A stretch of 52,990 bases of DNA, taken from NCBI GenBank assembly GCA_002429115.1, contig DIYS01000156.1, positions 1-52,990 of the forward strand, read 5' to 3'. Below are positions 14,958 through 24,391 of this stretch, in pieces. A program made the translations under genes and the position numbers. Each line of letters begins with the position of its first letter. Position 1 is the first letter of the stretch. A model generated the notes under the pieces. The model was not told the origin of the DNA, did not search any database, and worked only from the letters and a program-made list of their open reading frames with translations. This DNA is from Saccharicrinis sp. UBA6048. GTDB taxonomy: Bacteria; Bacteroidota; Bacteroidia; Bacteroidales; Marinilabiliaceae.

Positions 14958-17951
14958 TTATTTTTTCTGTTTCTTCTTATTAAGAAAGTTGAAAGCTACA
15001 GGTGTTGCAATGAACAATGAAGAGTATGTACCAACAAGTACACCTACCATCAATGCAAATACAAATCCTCGAATCACTTCTCCACCGAAGATAAAGATCA
15101 CCAATAACACTACAAATGTAGTTAATGATGTATTAACCGTACGGCTCACAGTAGAGTTCAATGCTGCATCAACAACTTCTGCTTTATCGCGCTTTGGATG
15201 TAATTTAAAGTACTCACGGATACGGTCAAATACAACCACGGTATCGTTAATTGAATAACCAATTACGGTCAAAATAGCGGCGATAAATGACTGATCAATT
15301 TCCATTGAGAATGGCATGATTGAATACGTCAATGAGAATACTCCTAATACTATAAGAACATCGTGAACCAATGCAGCTAAGGCACCATAACCAAATTCTT
15401 TGTTACGGAAACGAAGCAAGATATATAAGAAGATTACAATTAAACTAAAGCCAATTGCCAATCCTGCATTTTTCTTGATATCACTTGCAATGGTTGGTCC
15501 AACCTTCTGTGAACTCATACGATAATCAGAAAGGAATTCGTCTTCTGATACATCAGCCTTAATAAATGGCTTCAATCCATTATATAGTTTCTGCTCAACC
15601 TGGTTATCAACTTCTTCAGAGCTCTCTTCGATCATGAAGTTAGTCGCAATTCGAACCTGATTTCCTTCATTACCAAACTGCTTAGTTTCAACATGTGCGC
15701 CTTCAAACTCTTCTGTTAATGCAGAGTTCACATCTACTGAAGAAACTTTTTCATCAAAACGAACAACGAAGGTACGTCCACCAGTGAAATCAATACCTTG
15801 TTTCAAACCGCGTACTCCAAGCGAACCGATTGATAAAACAATAAATACCGCTGAAACTACAAAGAATAAGTTCTTTTTCTCTAAGAATTTAACATGTAGA
15901 TTTTTGTACAAGCCACGAGTCACTTTAGTATCAAACACCAATGTTCTGTTCTTGCTCAACATTTGTTCGAAAATCAAACGTGTAATAAAGATTGCTGAGA
16001 AGAATGAAGTAGCGATACCAATCATTAACGTAGTCGCAAAACCTTTAATAGGACCAGTACCAAACAAGAATAAAATCAGACCAGTTAAGAATGTAGTAAC
16101 GTTGGCATCGATAATGGCTGAGAATGCGTTTCTGTAACCATCTTTAACGGCCAGTTGAACACCTTTACCTGCACGTAGCTCTTCTTTGATACGTTCGTAG
16201 ATAAGTACGTTGGCATCCACCGACATACCGATTGTAAGTACAATACCGGCGATACCAGGTAAGGTTAACACAGCACCAAACGATGCTAATACACCCATGA
16301 TGAAGAACATATTAGCAACCAAAGCAAAATCGGCTACCCAACCTGCACGAACACCATAGTAAAGCAACATATAAATAAGCACTACAATAAATGCCCAGAT
16401 AAATGACGATAATCCGCTATTAACAGCTTCCTGACCTAGTGAAGGACCAACAACTGTATCTTCAACAATACGAGCTGGTGCCGGTAATTTACCCGACTTA
16501 AGGATGTTAGCTAAATCCTGAGATTCTTCCGGTGTGAAATCACCTGTAATCTGGCTCTGACCACCATCGATTTTTTGGTTTACAGTTGGATAACTGTATA
16601 CAAATCCATCCAACACAACAGCAATACTTCTGTCAATATTAGCTCCTGTTAAACGCGCCCAGGTTTTTGAACCTTCAGCATTCATGCTCATGCTCACCTC
16701 AAACTGACCTCTTTGGTTTGTCTGACTGCGAGCACCTGTAATTACATCTCCTTCTAGTGGTGCACGTCCATCATGAGTACTTACTTTAATAGCCACCAAC
16801 TGGAAAGCTGTTTCCTTTTCGTTTACAACTTTACCATACCCTTGAGCAACATTCATCATGTACTCCTGATCAATAGGCTTAACCGTCCATAAGAACTTAG
16901 CATCTTTAGGGAATAAACTCTTAATAGCCGGATTAGCCATGTAAGAATTTACTTCAGATGTATCTCTTGACAGAGCGATACCAACAACAGGTCCTCTTTG
17001 CTGAGGAAGTGGCATCAGGTATGTAAATAATGAATTAACATTTGCAGCTTCAATTGAATCGGCTGCTGAAGTTTCTTCAGCTAATTGATCAACCAATGAA
17101 GCCTCTTCTGAATCTGTTTCTTCTGCAGCTTCTTCTGTTACATCTGTTTCTTTTGTAGAAGTCTTTGCCAATTCTATTTCACGAACTTTAGCATCGGCTT
17201 GCATAAAATACTGGAACAACTCGTTATTCTCATAAGTTTCCCAGAATTCAAGACTTGCAGTACCCTGCAACAGTTTACGTACACGCTGTGGATCAGTAAC
17301 ACCAGGTAGTTCAACAAGAACACGTCCTGCTTTCTCCAAACGCTGAATGTTTGGTTGTGTAACTCCAAAGCGGTCAATACGTGAACGAAGAATATTAAAT
17401 GCATTATCGATTGCACTTTGCGACTCTTCTTTAATTACTTTTTTAACTTCCTCGTTTGTTGAGTTATAGCTTACACGCTCTTTTAACTCAACCGTATTAA
17501 AGATGGTTGCTAACTGTGCATTAGGATCGATTTCTTCGAATGCCTTTACAAACAGATTTATAAAATCTTCCGATGAACTCTTTTCTGCCTCTTCAGCAGC
17601 TTTCAATGCTTTTAGAAAAGTTTCGTCAGTGTTGTAGTTTGAAAGTGCCTTGATTACATCAGCCACTTTAACCTCAAGAATCAGGTTCATACCACCTTTC
17701 AAGTCAAGACCGAAATTGATTTCGCGCTCTTTACATTCTTGATAGGTATATTTACGAGCTCCTAATAAGAAGTTATAAACAGTTTCGTTTTTGATTGAGT
17801 CAAGATAAGCGAACTCTTTGTTAGGATCACCACCTGATATTTCTTTCGCATCACTCTCTACACCACGAGTAACGAATGTAAACATTAATTGATATAAGCT
17901 GACTAGCACCAGTAATATGGCAAATAGTCTTATAGCTCCTTTGTTCTGCAT
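14958..17951 (-). CDS. secDF: Fused protein translocase subunit SecDF
   Basis: The 997-residue protein joins SecD (about 1-640) and SecF (about 660-997). The SecD half has the first helix, NFGLDLKGGMNLILEV, a large periplasmic domain with an acidic low-complexity insert near 265-290, and the helix cluster ending in DANVLIYERIKEEL. The SecF half has GIDFTGGRTFVVRF and SINDTVVVFDRIREYF, the conserved segment that carries proton-motive transport. SecDF sits in the inner membrane and pulls secreted proteins to the periplasmic side. The fused form is usual in Bacteroidota. It appears to be a single-gene transcript with its own promoter box and terminator. The insert rich in Glu and Thr is a lineage feature. 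Confidence 0.97.
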   Translation of the reverse strand: MQNKGAIRLFAILLVLVSLYQLMFTFVTRGVESDAKEISGGDPNKEFAYLDSIKNETVYNFLLGARKYTYQECKEREINFGLDLKGGMNLILEVKVADVIKALSNYNTDETFLKALKAAEEAEKSSSEDFINLFVKAFEEIDPNAQLATIFNTVELKERVSYNSTNEEVKKVIKEESQSAIDNAFNILRSRIDRFGVTQPNIQRLEKAGRVLVELPGVTDPQRVRKLLQGTASLEFWETYENNELFQYFMQADAKVREIELAKTSTKETDVTEEAAEETDSEEASLVDQLAEETSAADSIEAANVNSLFTYLMPLPQQRGPVVGIALSRDTSEVNSYMANPAIKSLFPKDAKFLWTVKPIDQEYMMNVAQGYGKVVNEKETAFQLVAIKVSTHDGRAPLEGDVITGARSQTNQRGQFEVSMSMNAEGSKTWARLTGANIDRSIAVVLDGFVYSYPTVNQKIDGGQSQITGDFTPEESQDLANILKSGKLPAPARIVEDTVVGPSLGQEAVNSGLSSFIWAFIVVLIYMLLYYGVRAGWVADFALVANMFFIMGVLASFGAVLTLPGIAGIVLTIGMSVDANVLIYERIKEELRAGKGVQLAVKDGYRNAFSAIIDANVTTFLTGLILFLFGTGPIKGFATTLMIGIATSFFSAIFITRLIFEQMLSKNRTLVFDTKVTRGLYKNLHVKFLEKKNLFFVVSAVFIVLSIGSLGVRGLKQGIDFTGGRTFVVRFDEKVSSVDVNSALTEEFEGAHVETKQFGNEGNQVRIATNFMIEESSEEVDNQVEQKLYNGLKPFIKADVSEDEFLSDYRMSSQKVGPTIASDIKKNAGLAIGFSLIVIFLYILLRFRNKEFGYGALAALVHDVLIVLGVFSLTYSIMPFSMEIDQSFIAAILTVIGYSINDTVVVFDRIREYFKLHPKRDKAEVVDAALNSTVSRTVNTSLTTFVVLLVIFIFGGEVIRGFVFALMVGVLVGTYSSLFIATPVAFNFLNKKKQKK

Positions 17952-18002
17952 TTGTTAATAATTTTTATAATTCGTTTTGACAAACTTCACGTCTTAGTCG
18001 CG

Positions 18003-18010
18003 CAAATATA
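18003..18010 (-). promoter_or_regulatory. Probable -7 box for secDF
   Basis: The minus strand reads TATATTTG, a full match to TAnnTTTG, about 51 bp before the secDF start codon. The -33 position shows no TTTG. Confidence 0.45.
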
Positions 18011-18115
18011 TCGAAATTTTTAATATAGAAGGCGTAAAAAGAAGTGTTAAATTGATATTCAAGTAGATTACAATCACTTTTTATCAATCACACAATTTTG
18101 AATTATAAAAATCTC

Positions 18116-20539
18116 TTAAGTGTTTCTGACAGGACTATTGGAGGCACCACGAAAAGTTTGTAAAAATGCCACAAAGAATGACAATGCTGTTAAAACAATA
18201 GCACCGAGGAAATATACCCCTATAGGTAATTCTTTAAAATACGCATATGTTTCGCCCCATGCTTTTATCGCAGCATATGCGGGTAATATAGCAGCAACAA
18301 CACCAATTACAACATAAACCCCAAACATTGAGAATACCTTTCTCATAATTAATTGTCGTGGTGCACCTATAATTTTTTTAACGGCTATTGATTCAGACTT
18401 GTACTCAATAATAAATGCGACTAATGCCACAACCCCAAGAATCGCAATAAACAATGACAGAAATGCAAATACCATCATTATCTTCATAATTCTGATATCC
18501 TGCTCATATAGCCGATCAATCCGAGCATCCAGACCTTGATAAACAAACGGAGCCCCATTTGAATATTTACTCCAAATCTGACTGATACGATTCATATCCA
18601 GTGTAGCTCCATTATCAGCTTTAATCAGCACATATTCAAACCTCATATTACCTGATAAAAGAACTAATACCAAGGGTTTAATTTCTTCATAATAGGGTTC
18701 GAAATGAAAATCTTTTAACACACCGACTGTGCTTAACTCCCATCCTTTTTTTCCTACTATCTCAATATTTGAATCTAAAGGTTTTGAAATATGAAGTCGT
18801 TTAACAGCCTCATTATTCATGTTCATGCTTAAGGTATCACCCAGCGATAGATCTAAAAAGCGGCCTTGTTTAAGTTTTAATCCCAGTAGTTCAAAAAAAT
18901 CACCTTCGACATAATTCATTGGCAACATTACAACATGATCTGAGCCGTTTGAATTAACCCTGAAAGTTCCATGGTAATAATCATCACCTGGCAGGTTGCT
19001 ACAGGCACTTACCAATTCAACACCTTTTACTTTTAATAAATCGGACTTAAATTGATCGAAGTTTTCATTAACAGCAGAACCTCTATCAACCACGATTATA
19101 TTATCAGCATCAAACCCAGGGTTGTTTTTCTCAATAAATGACATTTGTACCCACATAGACGAACCTATCAGGAACAAAAACATTACCACACCAAACTGAC
19201 TGGCAACCAATACGCCACGTATTATAAAACCAGCTTTACTAATTTTGTATTCGCCGGCAATTAAACGCTCTGGCTTCTTACTTGAAAAAAAGAATGCAGG
19301 AAAACTACCACTAAAAAAACCAACTACTAATACAAGCAACAAAATACCAAAGAAGTCAACCCAGCCCTGAAAGAAATTAAATTGAAGATCCAGATCAAAA
19401 AAGCTATTCAATATTGGAAGCAGTAATTCTAACAACACCATGCCAATAAACATGGCTCCCAAACAATAAATAATAGCTTCTACCAAAAACTGAGCAATCA
19501 ACTGCCCTCTTGAAGCTCCAACCATTTGCCTGTACCCTACTTCCTTATATTTATTTCTAAGCTTAGCAGTGGTGAGATTAATAAAATTAATGCAGGAAAT
19601 AAGCAATATAAATACGGCAACAAAGACAAATAGCTTTATATAAATTGGGTTCGAGTTGGCATCTAATTCACCATCCAGATGAGAATTAAAATGTATTCCT
19701 TCTATATTTTGAGCAAAAAAATCTAAACTAATACTGTCATCAGCAAACTCACTTGTCATTACGGCTTCAACGATCGGTTGAATTGCTTTATCCTTAAGAT
19801 CATTAAGCTTTGTTTCAAATGCATTAACATTGACATCAGGCTTTAGCTTCAAATACGTATAGCAATTCAAATACAGCCAATCCGACTTCCAGTTTTGCAA
19901 ATAAGCCGTATCCCCTTTCTGTAGAATTATTTCATCTATTGTGCTTAATGAAGCGACAAAATCGAAATTGAAATGAGTGGTAGCCGGTACATCCTCACAT
20001 ACTCCAGTAATTAGATAATCAATACCATCACGCGCCAGTGTTTGCCCAAGAGCATCTTCACCAGCAAAATACTTTCTGGCAGTTGATTGTGTAATCACAA
20101 CACTTCTGGGATCGTTTAGCAAAGTCTCTCTTTGTGATTCGATAATCTTAACATCAAATACATTAAAGAAATTACTTTGACCAAATAAAAAACCGTCTTC
20201 ATTAAATTGAACACCTTCATTTGAAACAACATTATTGGCTCCCGTTATAAACCTCACTGCCTCTTCCACTTCTTCCACTTCACTCAATATATCGTGAAGT
20301 GGCATTGGAGTAGTTGCACTATTAATAATGTTCGAGCCTACTATGCCCTTTGTTGCAACACGATGTATTCGGTTACTATTGGAAAATGAAGTATCATAAC
20401 TCAACTCATTTTTCACTAAGAGCAAAACAAATAGTCCCAGCACAAGTCCAACCGCCAGCCCAATGACATTTAATAAAGCAAAAAAGCCTTGATTGCGGAT
20501 GCTTCGAACAGCTACTTTTATGTGATGACTTAGCATCAT
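18116..20539 (-). CDS. FtsX/MacB-type ABC transporter permease
   Basis: The 807-residue permease is of the large Bacteroidota type. It opens with a helix near 20-42 after IKVAVRSIRNQGFFALLNVIG, then a large periplasmic MacB-type domain. Three helices around 285-440 follow, with KYKEVGYRQMVGASRGQL as the coupling segment. A second periplasmic domain follows, then three C-terminal helices around 680-800 with ESIAVKKIIGAPRQLI. Such proteins work by mechanotransmission across the envelope rather than by a channel, exporting peptides or lipoproteins, or sensing antimicrobial peptides. The ATPase gene lies 2 bp upstream, and a divergent NtrC/NtrY-type pair probably controls both. The substrate is unknown. 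Confidence 0.87.
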   Translation of the reverse strand: MMLSHHIKVAVRSIRNQGFFALLNVIGLAVGLVLGLFVLLLVKNELSYDTSFSNSNRIHRVATKGIVGSNIINSATTPMPLHDILSEVEEVEEAVRFITGANNVVSNEGVQFNEDGFLFGQSNFFNVFDVKIIESQRETLLNDPRSVVITQSTARKYFAGEDALGQTLARDGIDYLITGVCEDVPATTHFNFDFVASLSTIDEIILQKGDTAYLQNWKSDWLYLNCYTYLKLKPDVNVNAFETKLNDLKDKAIQPIVEAVMTSEFADDSISLDFFAQNIEGIHFNSHLDGELDANSNPIYIKLFVFVAVFILLISCINFINLTTAKLRNKYKEVGYRQMVGASRGQLIAQFLVEAIIYCLGAMFIGMVLLELLLPILNSFFDLDLQFNFFQGWVDFFGILLLVLVVGFFSGSFPAFFFSSKKPERLIAGEYKISKAGFIIRGVLVASQFGVVMFLFLIGSSMWVQMSFIEKNNPGFDADNIIVVDRGSAVNENFDQFKSDLLKVKGVELVSACSNLPGDDYYHGTFRVNSNGSDHVVMLPMNYVEGDFFELLGLKLKQGRFLDLSLGDTLSMNMNNEAVKRLHISKPLDSNIEIVGKKGWELSTVGVLKDFHFEPYYEEIKPLVLVLLSGNMRFEYVLIKADNGATLDMNRISQIWSKYSNGAPFVYQGLDARIDRLYEQDIRIMKIMMVFAFLSLFIAILGVVALVAFIIEYKSESIAVKKIIGAPRQLIMRKVFSMFGVYVVIGVVAAILPAYAAIKAWGETYAYFKELPIGVYFLGAIVLTALSFFVAFLQTFRGASNSPVRNT

Positions 20540-20541
20540 GA

Positions 20542-21225
20542 TTATAATCGGTTCTTAATGTTTTCCGTAATAATATGGCCATCGTATAGCTGTATCACAC
20601 GCTGTCCCCGATCGGCCTCATTTGCTGAGTGTGTTGCCATTACTGTCGTCAGACCATCTTCATTTAGCGAAGTAAGAACATCCATAACTTTATTCCCACA
20701 TGCTGAAGACAAGTTTCCTGTTGGTTCATCTGCCAACAAAATATCGGGTTTCGAAACAATTGCCCGTGCAATGCCGACAAGCTGCTTTTGCAGTGACGGT
20801 ATTTGCTTAGGGAAGTAGTGTTTTATATGAGTAATCTGTAATTTAGATAAAACCTCTGTTACTCTTTTTTGTCGTTCACTTTTAGAGAACTTAAGATACT
20901 GAAGAGGTAATTCTATATTTTCATACACATTTAATTCATCAATTAAGCCAAAATTCTGAAAAACATAGCCAATTCCCCCTCTTCTTAAATTACTTCGCTG
21001 TCGTTCTTTTAAGCGACTAACATCATGCCCCATGAAAAATAACTCTCCAGAACTAGGTGTGTCAATTAAGCCAATCATATTTAACAATGACGACTTACCA
21101 CTACCCGATGGCCCAAGAATAACGACAAACTCGCCTTGCTCAATGTCGATATTGACATTTTGCAGAACAGTCGTTTCAATACTGCCAATGCGTAATATTT
21201 TACTTAGATCTCTGGTATGAATCAT
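20542..21225 (-). CDS. ABC transporter ATP-binding protein with degenerate signature motif
   Basis: The 227-residue ATPase keeps Walker A GPSGSGKS at 38-45, Q-loop Gln90, Walker B LLADE ending at Glu167, and His199. However, the signature that should read LSGGQQQR is IPSLQKQL at 142-149, and the D-loop Asp is Ser in NLSS at 171-174. Ser and both Gly residues of LSGGQ contact ATP in the opposite subunit, so hydrolysis should be impaired. The rest of the fold and the frame are intact, so this is not simple decay. It pairs with the FtsX-type permease 2 bp downstream. A signalling rather than transport role would fit, but that is inference. Confidence 0.85.
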   Translation of the reverse strand: MIHTRDLSKILRIGSIETTVLQNVNIDIEQGEFVVILGPSGSGKSSLLNMIGLIDTPSSGELFFMGHDVSRLKERQRSNLRRGGIGYVFQNFGLIDELNVYENIELPLQYLKFSKSERQKRVTEVLSKLQITHIKHYFPKQIPSLQKQLVGIARAIVSKPDILLADEPTGNLSSACGNKVMDVLTSLNEDGLTTVMATHSANEADRGQRVIQLYDGHIITENIKNRL

Positions 21226-21261
21226 AATTCAATTACACTTTGTCCGATAATGAAACACCGA

Positions 21262-21277
21262 TGTACGAATTCGTACA
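21262..21277. promoter_or_regulatory. Perfect 16-bp palindrome upstream of the ABC genes
   Basis: TGTACGAATTCGTACA reads the same on both strands and lies 37 bp before the ATPase start. A near-identical copy stands before the divergent response-regulator gene. It is probably an operator or activator site of the adjacent NtrC-type regulator, whose Fis-like helix-turn-helix would bind as a dimer. Confidence 0.6.
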
Positions 21278-21530
21278 CTTACTATTTGGTTTCTTACTGG
21301 ACTATTTGTCAAATTTCACTTACTTAATTAAAGCTCATCTTACTAGATAATTCTTCTATCCCCCTACAGATATGCAACATACAACTTATTGACATCAATA
21401 ATAATTGATTGTTACATGTTCAACCACAGCAACTAAACATCACTTTCTATGCCACAAGCATTAATCACTTATAATCAAGACAATTACAAAAACGGCACTT
21501 TTTTTGGTTGACAGAAACAATTATTTAAGC

Positions 21531-21544
21531 GTACGAATTCGAAC
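21531..21544. promoter_or_regulatory. Second copy of the palindrome, upstream of the response regulator
   Basis: GTACGAATTCGAAC matches the inner 14 bp of the palindrome at 21262-21277 except for one base. It lies 61 bp before the response-regulator start. Together the copies suggest coordinated or autoregulated expression from both ends of this 379-bp gap. I found no convincing -24/-12 promoter. Confidence 0.55.
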
Positions 21545-21604
21545 AATAGATGTCGCATTAAAATCAATAATGTGGTATATTTAAGTTCGAAAAACACATG
21601 AACT

Positions 21605-22981
21605 ATGAATAAAAAGTCAGGCCGAATTCTTGCAATTGATGACAATGCAGATATTCTTTTTGCCCTTAAGCTATTGTTAAAACCTCATGTTGAACATGTT
21701 GTAACATCTACAGATCCAAACAAAATACCTACACTGATGGCAGAAGATAGCTTCGATGTTATTTTGCTGGATATGAATTTCACCAAAGATGCGATAAGCG
21801 GACAAGAAGGATTTCAATGGCTTGAAAAAATTCTGGAGATTGATCCGGCAGCTGTCGTACTTTTTATCACAGCCTATGGAGATGTTGAGAAATCAGTAAA
21901 AGCCATCAGGGCCGGAGCAACAGATTTCATTCTCAAACCCTGGCAAAACGAGAAGTTACTGGCAACGGTTAACTCAGCCATTCAGCTACGCCAATCGCGC
22001 AACGAGGTTAATGCCCTTAAGAGTAAACAAAAAGAAATAAATACAATATTAGATCAGCCGTTTGCAGATTTTATTGGCATTTCGCCAGGTATGCAAAACG
22101 TTTTTAACACCATAAAGAAAGTTGCTGCAACCGATGCCAACGTCCTGATTCTTGGTGAAAACGGAACAGGCAAAGAACTTGTAGCACGAGCTTTACACAG
22201 AAATTCCTTACGAAATAACGAAAGTTTTATCAGTGTTGACTTGGGAGCTTTAAGTGAGTCATTATTCGAAAGTGAGTTATTTGGTCATGTCAAAGGAGCT
22301 TTTACCGATGCCAAAGCTGATCGTCCAGGTCGATTTGAACTTGCGTCGGGAGGCACCATTTTCTTAGATGAAATTGGCAACTTATCGCTTCCGCTACAGG
22401 CAAAGTTACTAACAGTGCTTGAGCGCAGGGAAGTTACCCGCGTGGGTGCCAATAAGCCAAAGCCAATTGACATCCGGCTTATTTGTGCAACAAATATGAA
22501 TCTGAAACAGATGGCGATGGAAGATAGCTATCGTCAGGATTTAATCTACCGTATCAATACGGTTGAGATTGAGCTTCCACCGTTACGAGAGCGTCCTGAA
22601 GACATCCCTGTACTGGCTGATCATTTCCTAAATATTTTCTCAAAAAAGTATAAGAAAAAGGTAAATAAACTTTCATCAAAAGTTATCAAGAAGCTCACTA
22701 ATTACCCTTGGCCGGGTAATGTCAGAGAGTTTCAGCATATCCTTGAGAGGACGGTTATAATGAGTGATTCGCCTAATCTTGACGAATCAGATTTCCAATT
22801 ATCTTCCATTCCAACAACATCGGAGGGTTTCGAGTTTGACTCATACAACCTGGAAGAGATTGAAAAGCAAATCATCGAGAAAGTTCTGCGAATGAACAGG
22901 GGCAACGTTTCGAAAGCTGCTGCCGATCTGGGATTGACACGCACATCGCTATACCGAAGACTTGAAAAGCATGGTTTATAA
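21605..22981 (+). CDS. Sigma-54-interacting response regulator (NtrC family)
   Basis: The 458-residue regulator has a receiver domain (about 5-125) with the phospho-acceptor Asp56 in ILLDMNF. An AAA+ domain follows with Walker A GENGTGKE at 184-191, the sigma-54 loop GAFTDA at 231-236, and Walker B FLDE at 253-256. A C-terminal Fis-type helix-turn-helix contains NVSKAAADLGLTRTSLYRRL. The loop reads GAFTDA rather than GAFTGA, which I believe is common in Bacteroidota homologues. When phosphorylated it should activate sigma-54 RNA polymerase. The kinase gene overlaps its 3' end by 11 bp, and divergent ABC genes are the probable targets through the shared palindromes. Confidence 0.93.
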   Translation: MNKKSGRILAIDDNADILFALKLLLKPHVEHVVTSTDPNKIPTLMAEDSFDVILLDMNFTKDAISGQEGFQWLEKILEIDPAAVVLFITAYGDVEKSVKAIRAGATDFILKPWQNEKLLATVNSAIQLRQSRNEVNALKSKQKEINTILDQPFADFIGISPGMQNVFNTIKKVAATDANVLILGENGTGKELVARALHRNSLRNNESFISVDLGALSESLFESELFGHVKGAFTDAKADRPGRFELASGGTIFLDEIGNLSLPLQAKLLTVLERREVTRVGANKPKPIDIRLICATNMNLKQMAMEDSYRQDLIYRINTVEIELPPLRERPEDIPVLADHFLNIFSKKYKKKVNKLSSKVIKKLTNYPWPGNVREFQHILERTVIMSDSPNLDESDFQLSSIPTTSEGFEFDSYNLEEIEKQIIEKVLRMNRGNVSKAAADLGLTRTSLYRRLEKHGL

Positions 22982-24332
22982 TAACTTTAGAATAAACTTC
23001 ATCATAAGGACCTTGCTATTAGCAGGGTCTATTTTTGCGTTCTTTTATCTTTATTTTAACACCGAGCTAGCAATGACACTGGTACTGGTGGGTCTTTTAA
23101 TTGCATTCCAGATATTTGCAATGATCCATTACGTTGACCGAACCAATCGTGTGTTAAATAATTTCTTAGAATCCATTCGTTATTCTGACTTTACAAGAAC
23201 ATTTCAGGTTGAAAGCCTTGATTCTTCATTTGATAAACTAAAAAAATCGTTTAACGAGGTTATAAAAGACTTCCAGGAGGTTAGAGCAGAGAAAGAAGAG
23301 AATTATTACTATTTACAAACCGTTATCCAGCATATTGGAATTGCACTGATCGCCTACGGTAAAGACGGCAAAGTTGAACTGATAAACAATGCCACCAAGA
23401 AGCTATTTCAGGTTCGATCTTTGAACAACATTCAGGCGCTAAAAGACTTTAGTCCTGAATTAGTTCAGAAGCTAATCAGTATAAAACACGGAGAAAATAC
23501 CCTGATCAGGGTACAGGAAAAAGATGAATTGCTTCAATTGGCAATTTATGCTACCGAGTTCAAAATTCACAACAGAACGATTCTTCTGACTTCGATTAAG
23601 AACATTCAGGATGAGCTTGAAGAAAAAGAAATGGAATCGTGGCAAAAGCTAATCCGTGTTCTAACGCATGAGATCATGAATTCGATTACGCCGATATCCT
23701 CATTATCTTCGACCATTACAATGATTTTAAATGACATGTCGCAAAGCCTGTCAGATAAAAATATGGATGAAGAAACGATAGAGACCATCGATGAAGTGAA
23801 AGGAGCGCTTCAAACCATACATAAACGTACGGATGGTCTTATGCACTTTGTAAACACTTATCGCGACCTGACACGAATTCCAACACCTACCTTTACAATA
23901 TTTACTGTCAGCAAGCTTTTAAACAACATCAAAGGATTGCTTAATGAGGAGTTAAAAAGCAAAGGTGTAAAGTGCAATATTCAAATAGAGCCAATTTCTC
24001 TGGAACTATCTGCTGATGAGAAGTTAATTGAACAAGTGATTATTAACCTGGTTAAAAATGCTATTCAGGCTTTAGACTCGAGAGAAAACCCTGAAATCAA
24101 CCTAAGCGCATTTCTTAACAAACGTGGGCGAATTACGATTCAGGTAACTGACAATGGACAAGGAATTCTACCAAATGTACTGGATAAAATTTTTATTCCA
24201 TTCTTCACCACAAAACCGCAAGGATCAGGAATTGGACTCAGCCTCTCGAAACAAATATTAAGATTACATGGTGGTACCATCTCTGCCTATTCCGAACCAG
24301 AGAAAGAAACAAAATTTACATTAACCTTCTAA
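22971..24332 (+). CDS. Sensor histidine kinase (NtrY-like)
   Basis: The 453-residue kinase has two N-terminal membrane helices (about 5-45), with almost no periplasmic loop between them. A HAMP-like linker and a PAS-like domain near YYYLQTVIQHIGIALIAYG follow. The H-box is LTHEIMNSITPISSLS, and the ATPase domain has LVKNAIQAL, DNGQGI and GSGIGLSLSKQIL. All catalytic motifs are intact. I chose ATG at 22971 over a TTG nine bases upstream; both overlap the regulator gene, so translation is coupled. With so small an outer loop it probably senses an intramembrane or envelope signal, perhaps through the neighbouring FtsX-type permease. Confidence 0.92.
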   Translation: MVYNNFRINFIIRTLLLAGSIFAFFYLYFNTELAMTLVLVGLLIAFQIFAMIHYVDRTNRVLNNFLESIRYSDFTRTFQVESLDSSFDKLKKSFNEVIKDFQEVRAEKEENYYYLQTVIQHIGIALIAYGKDGKVELINNATKKLFQVRSLNNIQALKDFSPELVQKLISIKHGENTLIRVQEKDELLQLAIYATEFKIHNRTILLTSIKNIQDELEEKEMESWQKLIRVLTHEIMNSITPISSLSSTITMILNDMSQSLSDKNMDEETIETIDEVKGALQTIHKRTDGLMHFVNTYRDLTRIPTPTFTIFTVSKLLNNIKGLLNEELKSKGVKCNIQIEPISLELSADEKLIEQVIINLVKNAIQALDSRENPEINLSAFLNKRGRITIQVTDNGQGILPNVLDKIFIPFFTTKPQGSGIGLSLSKQILRLHGGTISAYSEPEKETKFTLTF

Positions 24333-24337
24333 AATAC

Positions 24338-24371
24338 AAAACGCGGATAACTCTCAAGCCATCCGCGTTTT
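24338..24371. terminator. Bidirectional terminator between the kinase gene and rex
   Basis: AAAACGCGGAT at 24338-24348 pairs with ATCCGCGTTTT at 24361-24371 (11 bp) around a 12-base loop. T-runs on both strands make it suitable for both convergent genes. Confidence 0.9.
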
Positions 24372-24391
24372 TTATTCAATATTTTTAAAAC

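Noticed and set aside
21494..21507. Possible sigma-54 promoter before the NtrC-type gene (GG, ten bases, GG)
   Set aside because: The second dinucleotide is GG rather than the required GC, and the remaining bases do not match TGGCAC-N5-TTGC.
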